Origin: Rhodospirillales bacterium
GTDB taxonomy: Bacteria > Pseudomonadota > Alphaproteobacteria > ATCC43930 > CGMCC-115725
Reading direction: 5' to 3'
DNA: 41,854 nt
NCBI GenBank assembly: GCA_947473305.1
Contig: CANJCB010000037.1
Coordinates: 1 to 41,854, forward strand
Each line of letters starts with the position of its first letter. The stretch's first letter is position 1. The translations under genes were made by a program, and so were the position numbers. The notes under the pieces were generated by a model. It was given only the letters and a program-made list of their open reading frames with translations, had not been told where the DNA came from and ran no database searches. Positions 41,708-41,854 of the stretch are shown piece after piece.

Positions 41708-41854
41708 AGAGCCGATCCGGAAAGTTGTTGAATCGGATGAATCGGATGTGATTCCTATTGGAGCGCCAGATTTTACGGGAGGCGCTTCATGTGGAAACCG
41801 GAACATCGCCGCGCAGCGTGCCGGCGTGGCCTACGTTATCCCAGCGATCTGACG
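41708..41854 (+). mobile_element. Left end of an IS5-like insertion sequence
   Basis: From about GAGCCGATCCGG (41709) the DNA precedes a transposase start, as the terminal repeat of an IS5-type element would. The first 80 bases hold a direct repeat (GAATCGGAT twice) and three GANTC sites. The adjacent TTTAG resembles an IS5-type target site. The right end lies outside the window. Confidence 0.55.
41789..41854 (+). CDS. IS5-family transposase, N-terminal fragment
   Basis: The window ends inside this gene; 22 codons are seen. They read MWKPEHRRAACRRGLRYPS, then DLT, the usual start of IS5-family transposases (compare W..EHR....GLRYPSDLTDEEW). GGGAGGCG lies 4-8 bases before the ATG. The catalytic DDE domain is outside the window. 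Confidence 0.7.
   Translation, partial: MWKPEHRRAACRRGLRYPSDLT

Overview
This is a GC-rich window (AT-rich only near 33600-34090) from an alphaproteobacterial chromosome. The lineage signals are NDUFA12-type and zf-CHCC (NDUFS6-type) proteins, a DUF2155 protein, a long class II ribonucleotide reductase NrdJ, a Phasin_2-type protein, a likely EcfG-type stress promoter and clusters of GANTC (CcrM) sites. A Rhodospirillales-like host is my best guess; the sequence does not prove the order.

Layout. 1-1000: 3' end of groL with its terminator, then a convergent maleylacetoacetate isomerase/GST gene. 1000-4000: aroQ-accB-accC-aat, covering shikimate synthesis, acetyl-CoA carboxylase and N-degron tagging. 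3930-5460 (minus): NDUFA12-type protein, mlaD, a 75-aa protein and a DUF2155 protein. 5520-6620: a promoter/terminator-bounded short segment, then a DapA-family lyase. 6625-10505: nrdJ behind a probable pair of NrdR boxes. 10711-12659 (minus): two solute-binding proteins without permeases. 12790-17833: a secreted unknown protein, then RidA, a GNAT-like protein, an MFS pump and a TIGR03862-type flavoprotein. 17894-20628 (minus): clpS-clpA. 20900-24674: a phasin, a NodT-type outer-membrane factor and a D,D-carboxypeptidase with a SPOR domain behind a GANTC cluster. 24698-27925: a palindromic repeat element, then polA and a zf-CHCC protein on the minus strand. 27997-30488: an ABC ATPase coupled to a lipoprotein hydrolase, then OsmC. 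30754-33557: an unknown 455-aa protein, tRNA-Arg(CCG), another orphan solute-binding protein and a 67-aa protein. 33581-36474 (minus): an envelope locus of a small membrane protein, an outer-membrane barrel and a secreted retropepsin-like protein whose C-terminal third is AT-rich. 36701-37018: a KGG-type stress protein. 37053-41687 (minus): a complete branched-chain amino-acid-type ABC transporter. 41708 to the end: the left end of an IS5-like element starting about 20 bp before the transporter's first gene.

How the genes work together. Most of the window is core metabolism and housekeeping. ClpS, ClpA and Aat together make up most of a bacterial N-degron pathway. The most unusual parts are the 33.6-36.5 kb envelope locus with its chimeric protease-like protein, the nested-palindrome element fused to the polA stop codon, the orphan solute-binding proteins, the GANTC clusters before dacA and inside the IS end, and the IS insertion next to the liv operon. 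I found no CRISPR array, prophage or toxin-antitoxin module.
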